DNA from: Legionella erythra
GTDB taxonomy: Bacteria; Pseudomonadota; Gammaproteobacteria; Legionellales; Legionellaceae
DNA length: 64,000 nt
NCBI RefSeq assembly: GCF_001467615.1
Contig: NZ_LNYA01000024.1
Coordinates: forward strand, 46,863 to 110,862
Direction: 5' to 3'
Made by a program: the position numbers and the translations under genes. This document shows positions 43,400 through 51,542 of this stretch, piece by piece; within the stretch, counting starts at the first letter, position 1; each line of letters opens with the position of its first letter. A model generated the notes under the pieces. It was not told where the DNA came from. It saw only the letters and a list, made by a program, of their open reading frames with translations, and searched no databases.

Positions 43400-44281
43400 T
43401 CAATTACCTTCTGTGGTCATCACGACTTCTAAAACACAAACCCGCCGGCCATCGACTTCACTGCGATAACTTAAAATCAATTGATGTTCATCCCGATGTT
43501 TGACTTTGAGATGGCAAACCAGGCGATCGCCGGGCTGAACGAATTCATTCATTTTGATCCGGCGCAATTCAACCACCCGATAGGTCACGGGGAAAGCCGC
43601 CTGCGCGATGAATTCACGGGCAAGATTGAGCTTGCACTCGAGCAAGACCGTCATGGGCAGTACCGGTTTTCGGGGAAAATGATCGGGAAAATAGGCGGCT
43701 GAGCGGCTAATTAATTTTTCAGCCATCATTTCAATGCCGGGCTCTGACGCAAGAATGCGATCGAAGGCCATGCAGGTTGTGGGCGCCACGGCGCGGGCAA
43801 GCGTCGCCTGCGGGCTTTCCGGCGCGGGTTGCCATTCCCCGGGTCGATTAATTTCGGCAAACTGGCTGCGGACTTCGTCCTCGGAAATGAAACGCTCCAT
43901 CGGCAATAGAGGACCCAAGGCCCCTTCAACCTTAAAAATAATTTCACCCTGAACGCTGGCCTGGCTGTGATATTGTACAGAACTCTCATCGAGCCGCTCG
44001 ATAAACGATTCAAGCAACAGGGTTTCGCCCACATAAGCGGGGCGAAGCGGACGAGCGCTGGCCACCACCCCGGCAACCGGCCTGGCCGTAAATTGATTCA
44101 TGGCCATGACATTCCAGGCGGCCAACTGGCCCAAGGTTTCGCCGATGAGCGAGGACGCAAAGCACAGCTTGCCTTTATCATCCTGCACCAGGTAAGCGTC
44201 ATCGCAGGTGACATGCTTCACACCGCGAACCCATTCACCCGGGACAAGCTCAAGAATTCTATCAACAAATAAAAAGCGCAT
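43400..44281 (-). CDS. Double-hotdog FabZ/FabA-like dehydratase
   Basis: A 293-aa protein of two hotdog domains. The second (about residues 160-293) carries the FabZ-type active site: His201 in YFPDHFPRKPVLP and Glu215 in VLLECKLNLA, both expected for 3-hydroxyacyl-ACP dehydration. The first (about 1-140) has the hotdog helix SSLIGETLGQLAAW but lacks the histidine, so it is probably structural or substrate-binding. This single-chain layout is unlike FabZ (about 150 aa). It lies head-to-tail after the acyl carrier gene (1-base overlap) and 2 bases before the KAS gene. Confidence 0.82.
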   Translation of the reverse strand: MRFLFVDRILELVPGEWVRGVKHVTCDDAYLVQDDKGKLCFASSLIGETLGQLAAWNVMAMNQFTARPVAGVVASARPLRPAYVGETLLLESFIERLDESSVQYHSQASVQGEIIFKVEGALGPLLPMERFISEDEVRSQFAEINRPGEWQPAPESPQATLARAVAPTTCMAFDRILASEPGIEMMAEKLISRSAAYFPDHFPRKPVLPMTVLLECKLNLAREFIAQAAFPVTYRVVELRRIKMNEFVQPGDRLVCHLKVKHRDEHQLILSYRSEVDGRRVCVLEVVMTTEGN

Positions 44282-44694
44282 CAGGCCACTGTTTCAGTTG
44301 CTTTTTGATCATTGACCGCCGCAACAACCAATTTACAAAACGTCTCGACTGTAAACAGCATGGGAATTTCATTGACTTTCAGATTGGTTTTAAAATGTTC
44401 GGCCGGCACTTCGCTTAAATAATTCTTCAAGGCCTGCATGCCTTTAACCGTTAACACGCCGCCTTTTTCAAACTCGTCTTCCGCTAAATCGCCGCGGGCA
44501 TTTTTTTCCAGCTGGCCGCGCGGGATTTTGATATTAAATTCTTTTTCGAGTTGGAAAACCAAATCCAGAAAATCGATGGATTCCGCGCCCAAATCAGCAA
44601 TCAAACGGCTTTGTTTAGTCACGTCTTCTTCATCGATGACCAGGACGTCTGCGATAATTTCCCTGACCTTGGGGTACACGCTGTCTACATTCAT
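44281..44694 (-). CDS. Specialised acyl carrier protein (AcpXL-like)
   Basis: A 137-aa acyl carrier protein. Ser39 in DLGAESIDFLDLVF is the expected 4'-phosphopantetheine site, in the usual place after helix 1 (VREIIADVLVIDEEDVT). The last ~55 residues extend beyond a normal ACP (about 80 aa). It is the first gene of the operon. Order ACP, dehydratase, KAS, KAS, acyltransferase matches the rhizobial acpXL cluster for very-long-chain lipid A acyl groups, and Legionella lipid A is known to bear such chains (C27-C28). The housekeeping acpP is not in this window. Confidence 0.85.
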   Translation of the reverse strand: MNVDSVYPKVREIIADVLVIDEEDVTKQSRLIADLGAESIDFLDLVFQLEKEFNIKIPRGQLEKNARGDLAEDEFEKGGVLTVKGMQALKNYLSEVPAEHFKTNLKVNEIPMLFTVETFCKLVVAAVNDQKATETVA

Positions 44695-44784
44695 GTTCTA
44701 TCCTCAGAGCTCATCTAGTTAGAAAAACTCCAGAGTATATCATAATTTTTTCATTGACAGCTATGCCAAATTGCGTTTAACTAA

Positions 44785-45417
44785 TTAGCCCCGCAGTATG
44801 CGCCCGGTTCTACCCTGCTGTAATACGTCCTCATCCACTGCCTCACCATTTAATAAATGATTAATCTCCCTGATTTTTTCGCTTTTCTTATACCCTTTAC
44901 CAAAGCAATCACCCAAAGGCAAACAGCCAACGACATAACTAAAAAAACGGTATTCAAACTGACGCTTTTCCAGTTTGGCTCTATGATGTTCCAGTTTTTG
45001 TCTTTGTTCGGCTGACAGGACACGTTGCGAAAGAGGCCTTACCTGCGTCGCAGCGCGATGATGGTTGAATCGTATCCTTACTTCTTCTGTTTTTTCGGGG
45101 ATCGGATTTTCAGCAGGAGTCAATTTAATCAGAAGCTTATCCGTAAGAAAACCTCTCCTCACACCCAGTTCTATCGAGGCCAAATCAAAGGATTGTTTAG
45201 GGAGTAAAAATTTGATCTGGCCGTTTTTTTCAGGAATGGCCAGAGTAGGCGCTAGAATGGCCTCTATTATATCTTTATCCTCAGTCTGGCTTAAAATGGG
45301 GCAATCTCGCCAGTTTCCGTCTACTAATTCGCTGACATCGTGCAGTTTATGCATTGGCGTATATCGAACGCGATATACCCCGCCTGTCGGATCTTTATAA
45401 TAATATGAATGCAACAT
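44785..45417 (-). CDS. Unknown basic protein, candidate effector
   Basis: A 210-aa protein I do not recognise. It starts MLHSYYYKDPTGGVYRVRY, has a charged middle with HHRAATQVRPLSQRVLSAEQRQKLEHHRAKLEKRQFEYRFF reading as one basic helix (about 125-165), and ends GRTGRILRG. No signal peptide or membrane helix. The upstream in-frame TTG at 45435 is less likely than the ATG at 45417. It is divergent from a second unknown candidate effector, sharing a 132-bp intergenic region with a TTAATATT motif. Function unknown. Confidence 0.55.
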   Translation of the reverse strand: MLHSYYYKDPTGGVYRVRYTPMHKLHDVSELVDGNWRDCPILSQTEDKDIIEAILAPTLAIPEKNGQIKFLLPKQSFDLASIELGVRRGFLTDKLLIKLTPAENPIPEKTEEVRIRFNHHRAATQVRPLSQRVLSAEQRQKLEHHRAKLEKRQFEYRFFSYVVGCLPLGDCFGKGYKKSEKIREINHLLNGEAVDEDVLQQGRTGRILRG

Positions 45418-45486
45418 GTTTCGCTCTACTTCCAATCGTTAATCACTATTTTACGGCAGCTACATTAAGGAAAAATTATCGTTTTG

Positions 45487-45494
45487 TTAATATT
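45487..45494. promoter_or_regulatory. TTAATATT motif resembling a PmrA half-site
   Basis: TTAATATT at 45487-45494 is in the divergent gap between two candidate effectors, with a weaker TTATCGTT 11 bases upstream. From memory, Legionella PmrA-regulated effectors have tandem cTTAATatT elements. An 8-base AT match is weak evidence, and the second half-site is poor. Confidence 0.25.
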
Positions 45495-45549
45495 GCCATA
45501 AGGTCGCCAGATTACAATATGAGCACCATGGTTAATACAACGACTTCAC

Positions 45550-47097
45550 ATGAGCAATATTCAAATCCATCTCGTATTCAAAAAACCCGAATTTTTTACT
45601 TCAGAACCCATCCTTCAACAATTAAAAGACTTTGCTGATCTCGGTTTCAGTCCGAAATTGAAACATTTTTTCAAAAAAAACAAAATGCAGCCTGTCGTGA
45701 TGGGTTATGCGGGTGCGGGTTACCTTGATTTACTGGAACAACTCATCACGGAGTTAGACAGCCTTCAAACGATTGAAAAAATAGATACCCTGAAAGCGCG
45801 GCAGCAATATGCATTATTCGTACATTCATTACGCCACGGGGAAGGGTATGAAGAACAGATTAAAAACCAATTGGGCAAAGAATTCCAGTCACTTAAAGAA
45901 GATGCCCTTAATCAAGACAGTTTGTTGCTGCAAAACGTACCCACCCGTGCCCGACTCTTCAAAGAAAAAATCATTGCCCTGCGCGACCAGCAATTACTGG
46001 CCCAGGCCACGCATTATGCACAAATAGCCGGGCAAGTTTACCAAACGGCTCTCCAGATTTTCATTAAAATTGATAATGCGGCTGAAAATGCATTACAGAA
46101 AAGCGATCGCGCAGAGGTGGGGAAGAGCATTGACTCGATTAAAAATGAGCTCCAGCAGATTGAAGATAAGCTGAAAGCTTTTGACCGCCTTGACTTACAA
46201 CACGCACTGGACCGCTGCCAGAATGCCCAAGAGAAAAAGAGTATTGGCGAGATGGCACAAATGATTGAGGAATCGAAAGAGAAGGTTCTCGCCCCCCATA
46301 AACTGGCGCAGGAGCGATTACTCAAGCTCATAAGGCACAACGAGTCCCTGCAAAACCAGGAAAAAGAGGAGACTAAAGAACAACCTGTTACCGCCCCGGT
46401 CATGATTGCAGACCTTTCACCACCTTTACTGACCGATAAAAAAGAAGATACGGAGGTTTCTGAAGAGACGAGCGTCGATAATTCAACACCGCCTGAAAAT
46501 AATGCAGCTCCGAATCCTGACCCTCAACCGAATCCTGAGGATGAGACGCGTTTAAAACAGCAGGAAACCCTGCGGCGCCAGCTGGATACGCTAATCACAC
46601 TCGTCAAAAATTATCAGGCCTTGCTCAAATCAGAAAAAAGCAATTGCGTCATCCGTTTTTTCCATCAGTCACGAAAAGACATCAAAATGAGCTATTGCGA
46701 AGCCTTGCTGACCTCACTTGCAAAAGCCGAGCTGACCCCGGACCGTTCGCTTAAAGACATCGTGACTGAAGCCCATGAGCACGCGAAAAATAAAGTGAAT
46801 TCCTCGCCATTGCTGACGGCCGGAGGCAGTTACATGGGTACCAGCCGCATGCTGGCCGTGCAACGCCTGTTAGGCATTGATGAGGCATGGAATCATAACG
46901 GCAAGTCGTCTTTTATGGGTGCTCCTATCAATTCAGATTTCCATGGATTAAAAACGACTGGCGTCGTGGGCAAGGTCAAACAGACGGTCGTGGATTTTTT
47001 TGAAGGCCATGAGGACACTGCCCAATTTGAAGCACTCTGTGAAAAAGTCGCACCCACAGCACAAGCCTTATCTCCTAACAAAACAGCGGTCCATTAA
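45550..47097 (+). CDS. Coiled-coil protein, candidate Dot/Icm effector
   Basis: A 515-aa protein not recognised. The N-terminal ~130 residues are helical; about 135-280 is a coiled coil rich in Gln/Lys/Glu (KNELQQIEDKLKAFDRLDLQ). A disordered Pro/Glu/Asp/Asn linker follows (about 275-335, with PPENNAAPNPDPQPNPEDE), then another helical region and a C-terminal part with AGGSYMGTSRMLAVQRLLG. The tail is APTAQALSPNKTAVH. No signal peptide. A perfect 9-bp stem terminator overlaps the stop codon. Linker plus coiled-coil composition suits a secreted effector, as inference. A cluster of in-frame starts was not found upstream; ribosome-binding site is weak. Confidence 0.6.
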   Translation: MSNIQIHLVFKKPEFFTSEPILQQLKDFADLGFSPKLKHFFKKNKMQPVVMGYAGAGYLDLLEQLITELDSLQTIEKIDTLKARQQYALFVHSLRHGEGYEEQIKNQLGKEFQSLKEDALNQDSLLLQNVPTRARLFKEKIIALRDQQLLAQATHYAQIAGQVYQTALQIFIKIDNAAENALQKSDRAEVGKSIDSIKNELQQIEDKLKAFDRLDLQHALDRCQNAQEKKSIGEMAQMIEESKEKVLAPHKLAQERLLKLIRHNESLQNQEKEETKEQPVTAPVMIADLSPPLLTDKKEDTEVSEETSVDNSTPPENNAAPNPDPQPNPEDETRLKQQETLRRQLDTLITLVKNYQALLKSEKSNCVIRFFHQSRKDIKMSYCEALLTSLAKAELTPDRSLKDIVTEAHEHAKNKVNSSPLLTAGGSYMGTSRMLAVQRLLGIDEAWNHNGKSSFMGAPINSDFHGLKTTGVVGKVKQTVVDFFEGHEDTAQFEALCEKVAPTAQALSPNKTAVH

Positions 47098-47112
47098 TCG
47101 ACCGCTGTTTAT
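47083..47112 (+). terminator. Strong intrinsic terminator, overlapping the stop codon
   Basis: Stem ACAGCGGTC (47083-47091) / GACCGCTGT (47100-47108), 8-base loop, followed by TTATC. It could also serve the converging FabL-type gene on the other strand. Confidence 0.65.
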
Positions 47113-47117
47113 CTTAC

Positions 47118-47873
47118 CTAACCCACACGGCTATACCCTGCATCGACAAACAGGGTATGGGCGTTGATCATCGCCGCTTCTGGCAAGCACAACAGGAATA
47201 TTGCATCGGCCACATCAGCCGGCGTCAGGGGCCTGTCAGCCAGGGCATGGGCCTGGTATTCATCTAAAAGCTGCTCACGATTGGGGAAATGCTTTAATGC
47301 ATCGGTATCGACAACACCAGCGGACACCGTATTCGCCGTGATGCCATACTCCGCCAGCTCAAGGCTTAACGAGCGCACCAAGGCCTCTAATGCGGCTTTG
47401 GACGCCCCAATGAAAGCATAATTGGGGATGGCGCGTTCTGCCCCAAGGCTTGATAACGCGATAACTCGACCGCCTCGCGGCATCAGTTCACGCCCTTCAG
47501 AGACCAGATGATTTAACGCCAGGGCATTGGTTTCCATGCACCAGCGCCAGTGTTTAGTGGACATTTTTAATGCCGGTTTTAATACACCGCTGGCGGCGTT
47601 GCTGATTAAAAAATTCAACTGGCTGAACTGCTCACGAAATTGCGCAAACATCTCTTTAACCGATTGCTGATCCGCCACATTCGCCTGCAGGGCGACCGCT
47701 CGACGCCCCATAGCCGTTATGTCTTTAACCAAATCATTGGCTTCGTCGGAACTGTTATAATACACGATAGCGATGTCACAGCCTGCCTGCGCCAGTTTTA
47801 AGGCAGTTGCCTTGCCTATCCCCCGGGCGCCGCCGGTTATCAGTGCCACTTTATCTGCAAAAAACAAACTCAT
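47118..47873 (-). CDS. fabL: FabL-type enoyl-ACP reductase (SDR)
   Basis: A 251-aa short-chain reductase. The NADPH site is TGGARGIG (13-20). Active-site residues Ser141/Ser142, Tyr152 and Lys159 follow SSLGAERAIPNYAFIGASKAALEALV. Two stretches match Bacillus FabL from memory almost exactly: NAASGVLKPAL and DTDALKHFPNREQLLDE, which separate FabL from FabG-type ketoacyl reductases. It should reduce trans-2-enoyl-ACP in fatty-acid elongation. I start at ATG 47873 to match the usual 250-aa length; a TTG at 47903 would add ten residues. It could serve the acpXL-type cluster 2.4 kb away, or general synthesis. Confidence 0.83.
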   Translation of the reverse strand: MSLFFADKVALITGGARGIGKATALKLAQAGCDIAIVYYNSSDEANDLVKDITAMGRRAVALQANVADQQSVKEMFAQFREQFSQLNFLISNAASGVLKPALKMSTKHWRWCMETNALALNHLVSEGRELMPRGGRVIALSSLGAERAIPNYAFIGASKAALEALVRSLSLELAEYGITANTVSAGVVDTDALKHFPNREQLLDEYQAHALADRPLTPADVADAIFLLCLPEAAMINAHTLFVDAGYSRVG

Positions 47874-48012
47874 TCGTCGAGGCCTCGTTAATAAATTTGC
47901 CAAACTACAGCGAATTACCCTATCCTGTCAACGGCTAGTTGATAATCTCTCCTTGTCGAGGCGGTGCTTAATTTGTACCATCAGCAGAATCAGTAAAGAA
48001 TGACAGTGTCTC

Positions 48013-49389
48013 ATGAAAAATTCCTGGATAACGAGCGTTTTTCCCATTGCGGCTATTTTCTCCTTTCGCATGCTGGGACTTTTTATGTTAATCCCGGTCT
48101 TTACGGCGTTTGCAGGACAGCTTGAAGGAGCCACTCCCGCCCTTATGGGGATAGCCCTGGGGAGTTATGGCTTGAGTCAAGGCGTGCTGCAGATGCCGTT
48201 TGGCCTGTTATCGGATCGTTGGGGCAGAAAACCTGTTCTTACCCTTGGCCTTGCCTTGTTTATTGCCGGCAGTATACTGGGGGCCCTGACTCACAGCATT
48301 TATGGCATGATTGCCGCGCGAATCCTGCAGGGGACAGGGGCAGTAGGCAGCGTCCTGATCGCCCTGCTGGCGGATTTAACACCCGATGATCAACGCACCA
48401 AGGCCATGGCCGTCATCGGCATGACGATTGGCACCTCGTTTAGCGTCGCCATGATCATCAGCCCCACCATCACCCATCATTACGGGTTGCCGGGTATTTT
48501 TTATCTGACTGCGATTCTAGCCTTTACAGGCCTCGTGCTACTGTATGCCGTTATCCCATCGCCCGCTCGTGAACGGTTTCATCACGACAGCGAAACCAGC
48601 CCTTCTCTGCTTAAAACTGTCTTTTTTAACCCACAGCTGCAACGCTTAAATGCCGGTATTTTTCTGCAGCACTTTATTTTAACCGCTACCTTTTATGCGG
48701 TGCCTTTGCTGCTTAAGCATCAGGTGAAATCCAGTCATTTTGAGCAAGCCTGGCAATTTTATCTACCTTTAATGATCATTGCTTTTATAGCCATGGTGCC
48801 GTTCATCATCCTGGCTGAAAAAAAACGGCAAATGAAGGCCGTTTTTCTGACCGCGGTGGCCGTCAGCGGCGTAGCCCAGCTCCTCCTGGCCATAGGGGGG
48901 CATCATTGGTTGGGGCTATGGGTTTTTATGCTGTTTTATTTTACTGCATTTAATATCCTTGAAGCAGTGCTGCCCTCGCTCATCTCACGCCAGGCTGATC
49001 CGCACAGCAAGGGTACCGCGATGGGTATCTATTCGAGCAGCCAGTTTTTAGGCATCTTTTCAGGCGGCGTCGCAGCCGGGTTGCTTTACCAGTTTGGCGG
49101 AGAATCCAGCCTGTTTTATGCCAATGCCTTTCTCTGTGGCGTGTGGCTTTTCATCGCCCGAGCCATGAAACCGAACCGCTATTATGCGACGGTCATTATT
49201 AATTGCGAGCATTATGCACCCGCTTTATTAATGGCCGCACTGCCTGAATTGCAACAATTACCCGGTGTGCGTGAAGCCATTTTTGAAGCGGATGAACATG
49301 TTCTTTATTTACGCGTGGATCAGCAGGACTACCAACAAGCCGGTGTAGAGGCCTTGCTTGCAGGACATTCAGCCGCAAAAACGAAATAA
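48013..49389 (+). CDS. YajR-like MFS transporter with C-terminal YAM domain
   Basis: A 458-aa major facilitator transporter with 12 membrane helices. Motif A is GLLSDRWGRKPVL in the loop after helix 2, and RILQGTGAVGSVL is the family motif B region. After helix 12 (ending about residue 385) a ~70-residue soluble ferredoxin-like domain follows (YYATVIINCEHYAPALLM ... VLYLRVDQQDY), as in E. coli YajR, which has the so-called YAM domain. Length matches YajR (about 454). Natural substrate is unknown. It lies 93 bases upstream of ssb, same strand. Confidence 0.87.
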   Translation: MKNSWITSVFPIAAIFSFRMLGLFMLIPVFTAFAGQLEGATPALMGIALGSYGLSQGVLQMPFGLLSDRWGRKPVLTLGLALFIAGSILGALTHSIYGMIAARILQGTGAVGSVLIALLADLTPDDQRTKAMAVIGMTIGTSFSVAMIISPTITHHYGLPGIFYLTAILAFTGLVLLYAVIPSPARERFHHDSETSPSLLKTVFFNPQLQRLNAGIFLQHFILTATFYAVPLLLKHQVKSSHFEQAWQFYLPLMIIAFIAMVPFIILAEKKRQMKAVFLTAVAVSGVAQLLLAIGGHHWLGLWVFMLFYFTAFNILEAVLPSLISRQADPHSKGTAMGIYSSSQFLGIFSGGVAAGLLYQFGGESSLFYANAFLCGVWLFIARAMKPNRYYATVIINCEHYAPALLMAALPELQQLPGVREAIFEADEHVLYLRVDQQDYQQAGVEALLAGHSAAKTK

Positions 49390-49445
49390 TATGCATAAAA
49401 TTACGTATGCAGAGAGTAAACCTACGCAAACCGACCGAGATTGGA

Positions 49446-49451
49446 TATAAT
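49446..49451 (+). promoter_or_regulatory. Candidate -10 box for ssb
   Basis: TATAAT, perfect, 31 bases upstream of the ssb start; the -35 is weak. It suggests ssb has its own promoter despite the upstream co-directional MFS gene. Confidence 0.4.
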
Positions 49452-49482
49452 GTTTGGCAACAAAAGCACCAGGAGAAAATAA

Positions 49483-49956
49483 ATGGCACGCGGGATTAAT
49501 AAAGTTATCCTGATTGGTAACGTAGGCGGCGATCCGGAAGTTCGATACATGCCCAATGGTAATGCGGTAACCAGCTTATCCGTTGCGACCAGCGAAACGT
49601 GGAAAGACAAACAAACTGGCGATAAGCAGGAGCGCACCGAATGGCACCGCGTGGTTTGCTTTAACCGCTTGGGCGAAATTGCCGGCGAGTACCTGCGTAA
49701 AGGCTCCAAACTGTATGTCGAGGGCAGTTTACGTACCCGTAAATGGCAAGACCAACAGGGTCAGGATCGTTACACCACGGAAATTGTCGCTACCGACATT
49801 CAAATGCTTGACGGCAAGGGCGGCTCAGCCGGCGGATTTGATGACATGCCTCAGGCCATGGGTGCTCCAGCCTCTGCAGCACCTGCCCGCAAGAGCCAAC
49901 CCCAGGCCGCAGCACAAGATGCGTTTGATGAACTGGATGATGATATTCCGTTTTAA
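49483..49956 (+). CDS. ssb: Single-stranded DNA-binding protein
   Basis: A 157-aa SSB. The OB-fold occupies about residues 1-110 ([54 protein letters not shown]), then a Gly/Ala/Gln-rich linker, and the acidic tail DELDDDIPF that recruits repair and replication proteins. AGGAG lies 8 bases before the ATG. An intrinsic terminator follows. Confidence 0.98.
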   Translation: MARGINKVILIGNVGGDPEVRYMPNGNAVTSLSVATSETWKDKQTGDKQERTEWHRVVCFNRLGEIAGEYLRKGSKLYVEGSLRTRKWQDQQGQDRYTTEIVATDIQMLDGKGGSAGGFDDMPQAMGAPASAAPARKSQPQAAAQDAFDELDDDIPF

Positions 49957-49992
49957 TTCCTACCATAGAGTATATTGTTAATTAATTTAATC

Positions 49993-50020
49993 AAGCCCTT
50001 AATAAATGAGGGCTTTTTAT
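49993..50020 (+). terminator. Intrinsic terminator of ssb
   Basis: Stem AAGCCCT (49993-49999) / AGGGCTT (50009-50015), 9-base loop, followed by TTTAT. Confidence 0.75.
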
Positions 50021-50146
50021 TTCATAAGACATTCAATTAATTATTTATTAAATATTGCGTTCAATGAGATTGCGCTCTTTATACTCTCTGCTGTTGCCTT
50101 TAATCAAATCATGGCACAGCCCAAAATTTTTCTAATAGGAACTGGG

Positions 50147-50155
50147 GATGAGCTT
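50147..50155 (+). repeat. 9-bp target-site duplication, left copy
   Basis: GATGAGCTT immediately left of the IS256 element; the identical right copy is at 51534-51542. Nine bases agrees with the 8-9 bp duplications of IS256-family elements. Confidence 0.85.
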
Positions 50156-51533
50156 GAGTTATGCTCGAATCTGGTGTATGGAAAAATAAATTAGGTGGCG
50201 TATCCTGTTGATTGTTCGCCAAGAACATTAATCAACAAAAGGAAATACGCCATGAAGGATTGTAATCTGAAAGAGGTTTCTACACCAGTTCAAAAAGAGA
50301 TAGATCCATTGACTGAGTTATTAAGGAATGGAGCACGTGATTTAATTAGGCAAGCGGTTGAAGCGGAGCTCGGTGCCATGTTGTCTGAATATGAAGATTT
50401 AAAATTAATCGACGGTAGACAGGCTATTGTGCGTAATGGCTATTTGCCAGAAAGAACCATTCAAACAGGTATTGGTGACGTCACCATCAAAGTACCCAAG
50501 GTTCGGGACCGCAGCGGCTCTGGGATTCATTTTCAAAGCCATTTGTTGCCCCCGTATTTGAGACGTACAAAAAGGATTGAAGAGTTGATTCCTTGGCTTT
50601 ATTTAAAAGGCTTATCAACTGGTGATTACTCTGAGGCCTTGGGTTCTTTGTTGGGTGAACATGCAAAAGGTTTATCCGCAAATACGGTATCTCGGTTAAA
50701 AAGCCAATGGCTTTTAGAGCATCAAAACTGGCAACGTCAAGATTTAAGTCAGAAGCGTTATGTTTATTGGTGGGCTGATGGTATTTACAGCCAGGTTAGG
50801 ATGGATGACCGCCTCTGTTTACTGGTGCTTATTGGTGTTACCGAGCATGGTCAGAAAGAATTAGTTGCTGTGAGTGATGGATATCGTGAGTCATCAGCAA
50901 GCTGGGAGGAAGTGCTCACAAGCCTGCGTCAAAGAGGGCTTTCTCACTCACCAAAACTGGCTGCTGGTGATGGTGCGCTAGGCTTTTGGAATGCCCTTTG
51001 TAAAGTATACCCAGATACACGTCATCAACGCTGTTGGGTGTACAAGACAGCTAACGTTCTTAACAAATTACCAAAATCAGTGCAGCCTAAAGTTAAAGCA
51101 GCACTACATGAGATTTGGATGGCATCAACTCGTAAAGATGCATATAAGGCCTTTGACAACACATTGGAGTTATTCAGCTCCAAATATCCAAAAGCAATGG
51201 ACTGCCTAAGTAAAGACCGCGAGGAACTTCTTGCTTTCTATGACTTTCCCGCAGAGCATTGGATTCATATTCGAACAACAAATCCAATTGAATCAGCTTT
51301 TTCTACCGTCCGCTTGCGTACAAAAAAATCGCGAAATTGCGGCTCAAGGGACAGCACTCTGGCAATGGTATTTAAACTGATGGAGTCCGCTCAAAAACGA
51401 TGGAGAAAAATTAAAGGTTTTAACCTATTATCACTTGTTGTTAATAACGTTAAATTTGAAAATGGAGTACAGGTTGTCAAACAATCGGACAGGAAGGCCG
51501 CCTAATGTCATACACCACTTTTGACAATAACTC
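50156..51533 (+). mobile_element. Complete IS256-family insertion sequence
   Basis: The element is 1378 bp. Its ends are inverted repeats: GAGTTAT begins the left end (50156) and, inverted, the right end (to 51533), and 20 of the first 26 positions match, including the shared TGGTGTATG. A second, inner inverted-repeat region covers about 50190-50222 and 51473-51506 (ATTAGGyGGC and ATTGTTyG cores). It is flanked by 9-bp direct repeats GATGAGCTT (50147-50155, 51534-51542). Intact transposase, ends and duplication show a recent, complete insertion. Confidence 0.88.
50252..51505 (+). CDS. IS256-family (mutator-type) transposase
   Basis: A 417-aa transposase from the ATG at 50252, preceded by AAAAGG; the frame is open back to 50195, inside the inverted repeat, so the longer start is unlikely. 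Family blocks: NGYLPERTIQTGIGDVTIKVPKVRDR, LIPWLYLKGLSTGDYSEAL, then the DDE residues in YWWADGIYSQVR, LAAGDGALGFWNAL with HQRCWVYKTANVL, and TTNPIESAFSTVRLRTKK with the glutamate. All look intact. The stop codon lies inside the right inner inverted repeat. Confidence 0.93.
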   Translation: MKDCNLKEVSTPVQKEIDPLTELLRNGARDLIRQAVEAELGAMLSEYEDLKLIDGRQAIVRNGYLPERTIQTGIGDVTIKVPKVRDRSGSGIHFQSHLLPPYLRRTKRIEELIPWLYLKGLSTGDYSEALGSLLGEHAKGLSANTVSRLKSQWLLEHQNWQRQDLSQKRYVYWWADGIYSQVRMDDRLCLLVLIGVTEHGQKELVAVSDGYRESSASWEEVLTSLRQRGLSHSPKLAAGDGALGFWNALCKVYPDTRHQRCWVYKTANVLNKLPKSVQPKVKAALHEIWMASTRKDAYKAFDNTLELFSSKYPKAMDCLSKDREELLAFYDFPAEHWIHIRTTNPIESAFSTVRLRTKKSRNCGSRDSTLAMVFKLMESAQKRWRKIKGFNLLSLVVNNVKFENGVQVVKQSDRKAA

Positions 51534-51542
51534 GATGAGCTT
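51534..51542 (+). repeat. 9-bp target-site duplication, right copy
   Basis: GATGAGCTT, identical to the copy at 50147-50155, directly after the IS256 right end. Confidence 0.85.

Noticed and set aside
42948-43469. 173-codon plus-strand frame across the KAS and dehydratase genes
   Set aside because: Antisense to two well-supported genes with catalytic motifs; a compositional shadow.
45354-45638. 94-codon frame across the divergent effector promoter region
   Set aside because: It runs antisense into one gene and out of frame into the other, with no family pattern.
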